A stretch of 5,169 nucleotides of DNA from JBBIJH01 sp037446075 (lineage in GTDB: Bacteria > Bacteroidota > Ignavibacteria > UBA10030 > JAHEZR01): NCBI GenBank assembly GCA_037446075.1, contig JBBIJH010000189.1, forward strand, positions 1-5,169, given 5' to 3'. The notes beneath the pieces were generated by a model, which worked only from the letters and a program-made list of their open reading frames with translations, did not search any database and was not told where the DNA came from. A program made the position numbers and the translations under genes. Of the stretch, positions 1 to 5,168 are shown one piece after another (position 1 is the first letter of the stretch; every line of letters begins with the position of its first letter).

Positions 1-1
1 C

Positions 2-424
2 GCACGCTACTTCGAGCGTTTTCGGAAGGTGAACCAATACATCTTCGACACAATCGCGAAGGCCAAGCATGACGGGTATGTCTCGACCCTTCTCGGCCGT
101 AGGCGTTATCTCCCAGACATCAATAGCCGCAACCAGACGATGCGCGCGAACGCCGAACGCCAGGCGATCAATATGCCGATTCAGGGAACTGCGGCGGACA
201 TGATTAAAGTAGCGATGATAAGAATTCACAGCAGATTAAGGGACGAGGGTTTACAAGCAAAAATGTTGCTGCAGGTGCATGACGAGCTGGTGTTCGAGGT
301 AGTAAAAAGTGAGGAGCACAGGGCAAAGAAGCTCGTCATGAAAGAAATGAAATCAGCGTTGCCGCTCGACGTGCCGATCGAAGTCGAGGTTGGGGTTGGA
401 AAGAACTGGTACGATGCACACTAA
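2..424 (+). CDS. polA: DNA polymerase I, C-terminal 140 residues (5' end outside the window)
   Basis: This is the end of the family A polymerase domain, which extends primers during Okazaki-fragment processing and repair synthesis. The frame is open from base 2, so the GTG at 29 is internal and not a start. Visible landmarks, counted from the first residue in the window, are TLLGRRRYLPDI (29-40), the NAERQAINMPIQGTAADMIK stretch (50-69), and motif C QVHDELVFEV (91-100), whose Asp-Glu pair corresponds to a catalytic metal-binding site of the palm. The protein ends in VEVGVGKNWYDAH, the usual PolA terminus (compare GSGENWDQAH in E. coli), so the 3' end is intact. The N-terminal nuclease and proofreading regions are not in the window. 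It converges on the LiaF-like gene with 21 bp between the two stop codons, and I see no convincing terminator there. Confidence 0.97.
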   Translation, partial: ARYFERFRKVNQYIFDTIAKAKHDGYVSTLLGRRRYLPDINSRNQTMRANAERQAINMPIQGTAADMIKVAMIRIHSRLRDEGLQAKMLLQVHDELVFEVVKSEEHRAKKLVMKEMKSALPLDVPIEVEVGVGKNWYDAH

Positions 425-445
425 GGAGGAAGAAACCGGGAAAAG

Positions 446-982
446 CTACGCCCTTCTTCTTCGAAAGAGCAGGGAGAGACCTACCAGGATAAGGATGATC
501 GGCCACCAAGTTCCGACCGATTCCCACAATTCCCACCTTCGTATAAGCCCCACCTCCGTCAGCATGAAAGCTCCCCCGAAGGCGAGGAGTATAAAGCTCG
601 GAATGAGGAGGTGCCAATCTTTCGGCTCGAAGACAAAGAGCATGAGGAATGCAAATCCAAGGATTGTAACACTCGCCGGCATGAAGACTTCGAAGTCATC
701 CTCGACGAGCCGAAGGCTCCGCAGCAAGAAGAGTAAGCCATAGAGAAAGAGAATCGTTCCCCAGAATATCTTTCCTCGCCCATCTGAGATAAATGCGCGG
801 ATTACGATTGTCGCACCCAGCAGAGAAACAGCCCCCCAGAGAATCCGTGTCCATCCGAATTCCATGACGTCGAGCTTCTCAAGCAGGAGTGCCGCACCGA
901 CCAGGATGAGCAAGAACCCGACGATGGGGAACCTTGCCCTTGTTTGGAGTTTCTCTGTCTGCACGTTCGTCTCCGGAATCAT
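446..982 (-). CDS. LiaF/DUF5668-like six-helix membrane protein
   Basis: A 178-residue integral membrane protein with no visible catalytic motif. About six hydrophobic segments are seen, near residues 19-37, 45-64, 72-91, 99-118, 124-143 and 156-173, and the protein ends in a positively charged RRRR tail. The segments fall into three two-helix units, each with a G-rich first helix, a short LL..L turn, and a second helix (about 18-64, 73-118 and 124-173). This matches the pattern of the LiaI/LiaF-type transmembrane domain (DUF5668), known near PspC proteins and in cell-envelope stress systems. The ATG overlaps the TGA of the PspC gene as ATGA, so translation is probably coupled. No C-terminal LiaF globular domain is present. 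The family assignment rests on topology, the repeat pattern and the neighbour. The function is not known from the sequence. Confidence 0.8.
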   Translation of the reverse strand: MIPETNVQTEKLQTRARFPIVGFLLILVGAALLLEKLDVMEFGWTRILWGAVSLLGATIVIRAFISDGRGKIFWGTILFLYGLLFLLRSLRLVEDDFEVFMPASVTILGFAFLMLFVFEPKDWHLLIPSFILLAFGGAFMLTEVGLIRRWELWESVGTWWPIILILVGLSLLFRRRRA

Positions 983-1686
983 GTCGTTGGGCTCGGGCGT
1001 TCTTCAGGAACGATGATCGCCAGCGCAAGGTAGAGGAGGATCCCGACACCAAAAGAAGCGAGGGTGAGCACCACAAACAACAATCGGACGATGCTCGCAT
1101 CTGCACCGAAGTATTTTGCCAGGCCGCCGCAGACGCCGAAGATCTTTCGGTCAGTGCTCGAGCGCCGAAGCTCTTTCAGCGGAGGGGTAGACGGCGCGGG
1201 AGGTGCTTCGGGCGCGACTGTGGCTTCAGGCTGGAGCTGCACCGGCTCCCGCTTCTTGCTTTGGTACTCCAGAATGATGTAAAGGCCGATCAGGATAAGG
1301 ATCGAAGGAAAGATTATTTCCCAAGGAATATGCCAGTAGTGGAAGAACGGAAACCCAAGATTCGCAAGGAGAATTACGCCTCCTAAGATCACTAGAACAG
1401 CGCCCCAAAATTTTCTGGCGCCATTCACCGCCGGGGGGACCTGGAGCTGCTGCCCCGCTCTATGTGCCGGATTTACTGGAATAATCAACATGCAAGCCAG
1501 ATAGAGGAGAATCGCTGCCCCGAAGCTTGCCAGCAGAAGAAGAATCCAGATGATGCGTACAATGGTAGGGTCGGCGTTGAAATACTCGGCGAATCCACCG
1601 CAGACGCCATCGATCATTCGATGTTGTCGAGATTTGTACAACCGCTTGCTTGGACCGGGACCTGTCGCTGTCTCAGCGTTGCTCAT
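979..1686 (-). CDS. Double PspC-domain membrane protein with a central LiaF-like unit
   Basis: A 235-residue protein with two copies of the PspC domain. The first is at about 15-71 (RLYKSRQHRMIDGVCGGFAEYF, then the VRIIWILLLLASFG helix and an MLIIP end). The second is at about 173-228 (DRKIFGVCGGLAKYF, then VRLLFVVLTLASFG and AIIVPEE). Between them lie two hydrophobic segments (about 93-110 and 119-140) of the LiaF/DUF5668 type and a Pro/Ala-rich linker (about 148-169). PspC-family proteins are known inner-membrane sensors or regulators in phage-shock and related envelope-stress responses. Here that role is inferred from the domains only; no pspA or pspF homologue is in the window. The ATG at 1686 has no obvious Shine-Dalgarno sequence and lies inside a 16-bp inverted repeat. 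It is the first gene of a two-gene unit, overlapping the next by 4 nt. Confidence 0.9.
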   Translation of the reverse strand: MSNAETATGPGPSKRLYKSRQHRMIDGVCGGFAEYFNADPTIVRIIWILLLLASFGAAILLYLACMLIIPVNPAHRAGQQLQVPPAVNGARKFWGAVLVILGGVILLANLGFPFFHYWHIPWEIIFPSILILIGLYIILEYQSKKREPVQLQPEATVAPEAPPAPSTPPLKELRRSSTDRKIFGVCGGLAKYFGADASIVRLLFVVLTLASFGVGILLYLALAIIVPEERPSPTT

Positions 1687-1699
1687 AGAATGTTCTATG
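1684..1699 (-). repeat. 16-bp perfect inverted repeat over the PspC-gene start codon
   Basis: The plus strand reads CATAGAA-TG-TTCTATG: two 7-bp arms that are exact reverse complements, separated by 2 bp. The left arm contains the CAT that is the ATG start of the minus-strand PspC gene. It could bind a dimeric regulator, or in RNA form a short stem that hides the start codon, since no Shine-Dalgarno is visible. The symmetry is seen directly; the role is inference. Confidence 0.5.
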
Positions 1700-1970
1700 G
1701 ATCACAGATCTTTGAATTCTCACGCTGTGTTCTTCCACCCAGTTCAGACTACGCGCAGAAGAACGCGAAAGTTTCAGCCCATCCCCGAGTCTCCCGACTT
1801 GACCTTCGCCAGCCGCACTCTGAACGAGAAGAACGTCCCAACGCGAGTAGAGCCCTTCTGGGAATTGAGAATGAGGAGGAAATCCGTGTAGACGCCAGGA
1901 AGTGGAAGAGCGCATTTTACGCGAGGGGAAGTCCATCCTCGAGGTGGGGATGAATCCAGCAAATCATGCC
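1687..1970. other. 284-bp intergenic region between the PspC unit and frr
   Basis: I find no supportable gene here. The short open frames on both strands have no family-like sequence, no credible ribosome binding site, and overlap each other. The region must hold the 3' end of the frr transcript and probably the promoter of the PspC unit, because that unit is separated from the translation operon. I could not place a convincing -35/-10 pair. The only hairpin near the frr stop is short (CATCC...GGATG, about 1933-1952 on the plus strand) and has no T-tract. Confidence 0.5.
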
Positions 1971-2531
1971 TCACACTTCCATGATTTCCTTTTCTTTCAG
2001 GGCGAGGAGCTGGTCAATCTCTTTGATGTGCTTATCCGTCATCCTCTGTGCTTCGGCCTCTGCACGCTTGCGCTCATCCTCCGAGAAATGTTCTTGCTTC
2101 TCAGATCTCTTGAGGTGTTCGATCGCATCACGACGAACGTTTCTGATGGCCACCTTTCCATCCTCGCCGAACTTCCGCACCAACTTCACGAGCTCGCGTC
2201 TCCGTTCTTCATTCAAAGGCGGTATGGGTACGCGGATTACTGCACCGTCGTTCACGGGGTTCAGACCAAGATTTGCACTCAGGATGGCCTTCTCGATCGG
2301 CACAACCATGTTTTTTTCCCACGGTTGCAACGTGATCGTATGGACGTCGGGCACGGTCATGCTGGCAACTTGATTCAGGGGAACAAGGGTGCCATAGTAT
2401 TCCACACGGATCCCATCAAGGAGTGCAGTCGTCGCTTTCCCGGTTCTGATCTTAATCAGTTCAGAGCGGACGACTTCAACGGCTTTCACCATCCGGTCTT
2501 CCGCGTCCTTCAGAATTTGCTTGACAGTCAT
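1971..2531 (-). CDS. frr: Ribosome recycling factor
   Basis: RRF acts with EF-G to split the post-termination 70S complex so the subunits can be reused. The 186-residue length is typical of the family (about 185). Domain I, the three-helix bundle, comes from residues about 1-29 and 106-186. Domain II lies between them, with PLNQVASMTVPD (51-62) and the WEKNMVVPIEKAI stretch (71-83). Conserved features include RTGKA (29-33), the arginine-rich VAIRNVRRDA (127-136) that contacts 23S rRNA in known structures, and the C-terminal KEIDQLLALKEKEIMEV helix. It starts 19 bp after pyrH, and the gap (CTACTCCTACCGATCCACC on the coding strand) has no Shine-Dalgarno, so it probably depends on coupling to pyrH or on SD-independent initiation. 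It is the last gene of the operon. Confidence 0.98.
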   Translation of the reverse strand: MTVKQILKDAEDRMVKAVEVVRSELIKIRTGKATTALLDGIRVEYYGTLVPLNQVASMTVPDVHTITLQPWEKNMVVPIEKAILSANLGLNPVNDGAVIRVPIPPLNEERRRELVKLVRKFGEDGKVAIRNVRRDAIEHLKRSEKQEHFSEDERKRAEAEAQRMTDKHIKEIDQLLALKEKEIMEV

Positions 2532-2550
2532 GGTGGATCGGTAGGAGTAG

Positions 2551-3303
2551 TTAGCGGCCGGGTTGAAGCTGTTTCAACTTCAGATCGCGGACTTTCGTGC
2601 CGACGTTTTCTCCGAGGACGAGCCGCTTCAGGTTTCCTGGTTTATTCATATTGAATACGATGATGGGGAGATTGTTCTCCTTGCAAAGGGTAACAGCAGT
2701 GAGGTCCATCACCTTCAAGTCTTTTTCCAGCACGTCGAAATATGAAATTTCCTGGAACCGAAACGCATTAGGATTCTTTTCAGGATCAGAGTCGTAAATG
2801 CCCTCGACTCGAGTCCCTTTGAGAATGACATCTGCCTCAATCTCGATCGCACGAAGCACGGCAGCAGTGTCAGTTGTGAAGTACGGGCTTCCCGTGCCGG
2901 CACCAAAAATGACGACGCGACCTTTCTCAAGATGGCGGATCGCACGGCGTCGAATGAACGGCTCAGCAATCTCCTCCATCCGAATCGCCGTTTGAAGTCG
3001 TGTGTGAACCCCTTTTGCCTCAAGCGCGCTTTGCAGTGCGAGAGAGTTGATGACTGTAGCAAGCATCCCCATTTGGTCGCCCGTGACTTTATCGATCGCG
3101 TCATCGGAATCACTTGTGCCGCGATAGATGTTTCCTCCTCCGATCACGATGCCAACCTGCGCACCGAGGTCCCTCACCACTTTCAGCTCCGAAGCGTATC
3201 GATCGACGACCTTCGGGTCGATTCCGAAGGCCCGGTCTCCCATCAAGGACTCTCCACTCAGCTTCAGAAGGATTCTCTTATAGGCAAGCTTTTCCACAGA
3301 CAA
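2551..3303 (-). CDS. pyrH: UMP kinase (uridylate kinase)
   Basis: It phosphorylates UMP to UDP with ATP, the step that feeds pyrimidine nucleotide synthesis. It belongs to the bacterial amino-acid-kinase-fold family, usually a hexamer regulated by GTP and UTP. At 250 residues it is slightly longer than the E. coli enzyme (241). Motifs seen are the phosphate-binding KLSGES (14-19), GGGNIYRG (55-62), DQMGM (76-80), the GAGTGSPYFTTDTAA stretch (134-148), LKGTRVEGIYDSDP (161-174) and MDLTA (199-203). No ATG is available near the N-terminus. The choices are TTG at 3303, with AGGA 8 nt upstream, or GTG at 3297, with AGGG 6 nt upstream; I keep TTG but either is possible. It lies between an intrinsic terminator upstream and frr 19 bp downstream. 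Confidence 0.97.
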   Translation of the reverse strand: MSVEKLAYKRILLKLSGESLMGDRAFGIDPKVVDRYASELKVVRDLGAQVGIVIGGGNIYRGTSDSDDAIDKVTGDQMGMLATVINSLALQSALEAKGVHTRLQTAIRMEEIAEPFIRRRAIRHLEKGRVVIFGAGTGSPYFTTDTAAVLRAIEIEADVILKGTRVEGIYDSDPEKNPNAFRFQEISYFDVLEKDLKVMDLTAVTLCKENNLPIIVFNMNKPGNLKRLVLGENVGTKVRDLKLKQLQPGR

Positions 3304-3322
3304 CCCTGTAGTCCTGTGTCAG

Positions 3323-3351
3323 AAAAAAGGTCCCAGCGAGAGCGGGACCTT
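3323..3351 (-). terminator. Rho-independent terminator after tsf
   Basis: On the coding (minus) strand the sequence reads AAGGTCCC, a 9-nt loop GCTCTCGCT, then GGGACCTT running into TTTT. This is an 8-bp perfect stem followed by a run of T. It begins about 5 nt after the tsf stop codon and ends about 20 nt before the pyrH start. Its form is canonical, so it should stop or attenuate transcription between tsf and pyrH. Confidence 0.85.
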
Positions 3352-3356
3352 CACCG

Positions 3357-3956
3357 TTATTGCGATTCGTCACCGAGATGGTAGCGCTGAAACCGCCGCA
3401 CACTGATATTCTCACCCATCTTCGCGATCGCTTCGTGGAGGAGATCTTTGATCGTCTTCCCGGCGTCTCGGATGAATGTCTGTTCAAGGAGGACAACTTC
3501 CTGGATGTACTTTTCCACGCGATCCTCCGCGATCTTCGCCGCGGTGATGTCGTCCTTCCCTTCGTTCTTCGCCTGGTGAAGGTAAATTTCGCGCTCCTTC
3601 TCGATCAAGCTCTTATCAAGTTGCTCACGAGAGATGACCTTTGGATTCATCGCGGCCACTTGCATGGCAAGGTTTCTTGCCAGCGCGCGGAAGTCGTCCG
3701 TTTTCGCCACGAAATCGGACTCGCAGTTAAGCTCTACCATAGCACCGATCCTTCCGCCGGTGTGGATGTAGGCCTCAATGACTCCTTGCTTCGTAACACG
3801 ATTGGCCCTTTTTTCAGCCACGGCGGCCCCTCTCTCTCGAAGCAGCTTGATTGCCTTCTCTACATCTCCGGAGGCTTCCTCCAGTGCTTTCTTACACTCC
3901 ATCATTCCCACACCTGTCGCCTGCCGGAGAAGTTTCACTTGTTCAGATGTGACCAT
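3357..3956 (-). CDS. tsf: Elongation factor Ts, short form
   Basis: EF-Ts is the guanine-nucleotide exchange factor that regenerates EF-Tu-GTP. From the ATG at 3956 the protein is 199 residues. It has an N-terminal UBA-like EF-Tu-binding region (1-50, with TGVGMMECKKALEEASGD) and the core motif CESDFVAKTDDF (78-89), whose Asp-Phe pair is known to disturb the Mg site of EF-Tu. A longer frame opens at a TTG at 3977 that would overlap the rpsB stop. I reject it because the ATG is preceded by AAAAGGAAA and the family's N-terminus begins about there. E. coli EF-Ts is about 283 residues; the short length resembles Thermus EF-Ts (about 196), which lacks half of the duplicated core. It follows rpsB by 17 bp and is followed by a terminator. 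Confidence 0.97.
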   Translation of the reverse strand: MVTSEQVKLLRQATGVGMMECKKALEEASGDVEKAIKLLRERGAAVAEKRANRVTKQGVIEAYIHTGGRIGAMVELNCESDFVAKTDDFRALARNLAMQVAAMNPKVISREQLDKSLIEKEREIYLHQAKNEGKDDITAAKIAEDRVEKYIQEVVLLEQTFIRDAGKTIKDLLHEAIAKMGENISVRRFQRYHLGDESQ

Positions 3957-3965
3957 AACTGTTGA

Positions 3966-3972
3966 TTTCCTT
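3966..3972 (-). promoter_or_regulatory. Ribosome binding site deciding the tsf start
   Basis: The coding strand reads AAGGAAA about 9 nt before the ATG at 3956. It lies just after the rpsB stop and favours this ATG over the TTG at 3977, which lies upstream of the site. Confidence 0.6.
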
Positions 3973-3973
3973 T

Positions 3974-4741
3974 TCAAGTACTCACTTTCTCGCCCTCTGC
4001 CTCGCTCGTCTCCCTCAAAGTTCCTCCCGCCATCTCCTCTTCCAGCTCGGCTGCTTTTGCACGTGCTTTTCCCTCAATGACGGGATCGGCAATTACTTTC
4101 GTAATCGCTTGGATTGACTTGATCGCGTCATCATTCGCCGGGATCGGGTACGTGATGCCCTCGGGGTCGCAGTTGGTATCGACGATCGCGATGATCGGAA
4201 TAGAAAGCTTCGCCGCTTCCTTCACCGCAATGGCTTCCTTTTTCACATCGACCACGTACACCGCCCCTGGCAATCGTGTCATGTCCACGACTCCGTCAAG
4301 GACCTTCTGCAGTTTCTCCTTTTCTCGCGTGAGATGGAGGATCTCCTTCTTCGTCAGCTTGTCGAAGGTGCCGTCTGTCTCCATTTTCTCGATGTTATTC
4401 AGGCGCTTGACGCTCTTTCGGATCGTGGTGAAATTCGTCAGCATCCCGCCGAGCCAACGCTCCGTAACGTAATCGACACCACAGCGCTTGGCCTCGGACT
4501 GTATGATTTCCTTCGCCTGTTTCTTCGTGCCGACGAACAAAATTCTCTTCCCTTCGGCTGCAATATTCGAAATGGCATTTGCCGCGTCCTCAAGCAGCTC
4601 CTGCGTTTTCTTCAGATCGATGATGTGAATTCCATTCCGTTCCATGAAGATGAACGGCTTCATCTTTGGGTTCCACCTTCGGCTCAAGTGGCCAAAGTGT
4701 GCGCCCGCAGCGAGCAGCTCCGCAAGCTCAGTTCTTGGCAT
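3974..4741 (-). CDS. rpsB: 30S ribosomal protein S2
   Basis: S2 is a late-assembling protein of the small subunit, bound near the head-body junction and needed for S1 docking in many bacteria. The 255 residues cover the whole family. Motifs in order are GAHFGH (13-18), RWNPKM (22-27), NGIHIIDL (36-43), FVGTKKQA (69-76), RWLGGMLTNF (95-104), a coiled-coil insert around residues 110-150, VDTNCDP (187-193) and IPANDDA (200-206). The tail after about 225 is acidic and low in complexity. The ATG at 4741 has AAGGGG 6 nt upstream (4748-4753). The leader contains a hairpin at 4781-4798 and a heptad-repeat element further up. In E. coli S2 represses its own operon; similar control here is only inferred. 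The TGA is followed 17 bp later by tsf. Confidence 0.98.
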   Translation of the reverse strand: MPRTELAELLAAGAHFGHLSRRWNPKMKPFIFMERNGIHIIDLKKTQELLEDAANAISNIAAEGKRILFVGTKKQAKEIIQSEAKRCGVDYVTERWLGGMLTNFTTIRKSVKRLNNIEKMETDGTFDKLTKKEILHLTREKEKLQKVLDGVVDMTRLPGAVYVVDVKKEAIAVKEAAKLSIPIIAIVDTNCDPEGITYPIPANDDAIKSIQAITKVIADPVIEGKARAKAAELEEEMAGGTLRETSEAEGEKVST

Positions 4742-4747
4742 TCCATT

Positions 4748-4753
4748 CCCCTT
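4748..4753 (-). promoter_or_regulatory. rpsB Shine-Dalgarno
   Basis: AAGGGG on the coding strand, 6 nt before the ATG at 4741. It is the best-placed Shine-Dalgarno in the window and contrasts with frr and the PspC gene, which lack one. Confidence 0.6.
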
Positions 4754-4780
4754 CTTGGTTTAATCCTCTGCCCTTTTCAT

Positions 4781-4798
4781 CCCTACGAGGCCGTAGGG
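4781..4798 (-). promoter_or_regulatory. Hairpin in the rpsB leader
   Basis: The coding strand reads CCCTACG-GCCT-CGTAGGG: a perfect 7-bp stem with a 4-nt loop, 39 nt upstream of the rpsB start. No T-tract follows, so it is not an intrinsic terminator. The 5' arm (GCCCT, 4795-4799) can alternatively pair with AGGGC at 4770-4774, giving two mutually exclusive structures close to the ribosome binding site. A role in S2 feedback is inference. Confidence 0.45.
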
Positions 4799-4860
4799 CT
4801 TCCCCTGGAATCCTGACCGAAGTCAAGACAACCTCCGGGGCAATCCAAGAGCATGTGTGA

Positions 4861-4966
4861 TGGTATTAGTTATCGGTTATTGGTCATTCGTTACGTGTCA
4901 CCCCTGCTTACCGCCGCCGTCCCGCATCATGGTAACGTATAACAGATAACGATTAACAAATCAACG
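4861..4966. repeat. Inverted arrays of a degenerate 7-bp repeat (GTTAT core)
   Basis: The plus strand at 4861-4895 divides into five 7-mers: TGGTATT, AGTTATC, GGTTATT, GGTCATT, CGTTACG. At 4932-4966 it divides into GTAACGT, ATAACAG, ATAACGA, TTAACAA, ATCAACG, which are the reverse-complement form in the same 7-bp phase. About 36 bp lie between the arms. The innermost CGTTAC/GTAACG pair is exact, and outer units pair through their GTTAT cores with periodic mismatches. The right array runs into the rpsI stop codon at 4961. Heptanucleotide tandem repeats are known in intergenic DNA of some bacteria (for example the STRR sequences of cyanobacteria). The relation to those is not established. Confidence 0.6.
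4936..4964 (-). promoter_or_regulatory. Possible sigma-70-like promoter for rpsB
   Basis: On the minus strand TTGATT (4959-4964) and TATACG (4936-4941) are 17 bp apart, each matching the consensus hexamer at about four of six positions. The site would give rpsB a leader of roughly 190 nt containing the hairpin. It lies inside AT-rich repeat DNA, where chance matches are common, so this is weak. Confidence 0.18.
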
Positions 4967-5168
4967 TTTTGAAAACTGGAATCTCTTGCGTGCCTTCCGC
5001 TGCCCGTACTTCTTCCGCTCGACCATCCTCGCATCACGCGTCAGCAATCCAAAACTCCGCAGAGGCGTCCGATACTCCTAGTCGACCACGGTCAAAGCAC
5101 GAGCTAGCCCAAGTTTCACGGCACACGCATGACGAGTAGTACCCCCACCCTCGTCGTTTACCAAAGCT
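4961..5168 (-). CDS. rpsI: 30S ribosomal protein S9, C-terminal part, interrupted by an in-frame TAG
   Basis: S9 reaches its C-terminal tail into the decoding region near P-site tRNA. The last 38 codons are clear S9: EYRTPLRSFGLLTRDARMVE, then RKKYG and the basic tail ending QFSKR. Immediately upstream, in the same frame, is a TAG (5078-5080). Beyond it the frame still reads as S9 up to the window edge (VNDEGGG, then AVKLGLARALTVVD). Positions that are usually Gly-Gln and Gly or acidic in this family appear as Arg-His and Cys (TTRHACAV). No frameshift is needed; all deviations are single-base changes. The N-terminal half is outside the window. An essential gene is unlikely to be broken, so sequence error near the end is the leading explanation, with a true pseudogene second. 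It is the first visible gene of the S9-S2-EF-Ts operon. Confidence 0.85.

Noticed and set aside
422..430. TAAGGAGGA, an ideal Shine-Dalgarno sequence on the plus strand at the polA stop codon
   Set aside because: No ATG, GTG or TTG follows within a usable distance on the plus strand, and the region is coding on the opposite strand. It is probably chance.
427..462. Imperfect hairpin between the convergent polA and LiaF-like genes (GAAGAA..GGG with CCC..TTCTTC)
   Set aside because: The stem is interrupted by unpaired bases, has no T-tract and runs into the coding end of the minus-strand gene. Not convincing as a bidirectional terminator.
1750..1785. ECF/sigma-E-like promoter upstream of the PspC gene on the minus strand (AAACTT ... 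TCTGA)
   Set aside because: The spacing between the elements is about 20 nt instead of about 16, and the match to the -35 element is incomplete. It would be attractive for a stress gene but is not supportable.
1774..1974. 66-codon minus-strand open frame just after frr
   Set aside because: It overlaps the frr stop region, has no family-like sequence or hydrophobic pattern, lacks a good ribosome binding site and shares its DNA with other open frames.
1902..2654. 250-codon plus-strand open frame across frr and the end of pyrH
   Set aside because: It is antisense to two well-conserved genes and its translation resembles no protein family; it is a shadow of their codon bias.
3360..3965. 201-codon plus-strand open frame opposite tsf
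   Set aside because: Mirror frame of the conserved EF-Ts gene, with no recognisable protein features.
3954..3977. TTG start at 3977 giving EF-Ts seven extra residues and a TTGA overlap with rpsB
   Set aside because: The family N-terminus fits the ATG at 3956, which has an AAGGAAA site at proper spacing; the TTG would lie upstream of that site.
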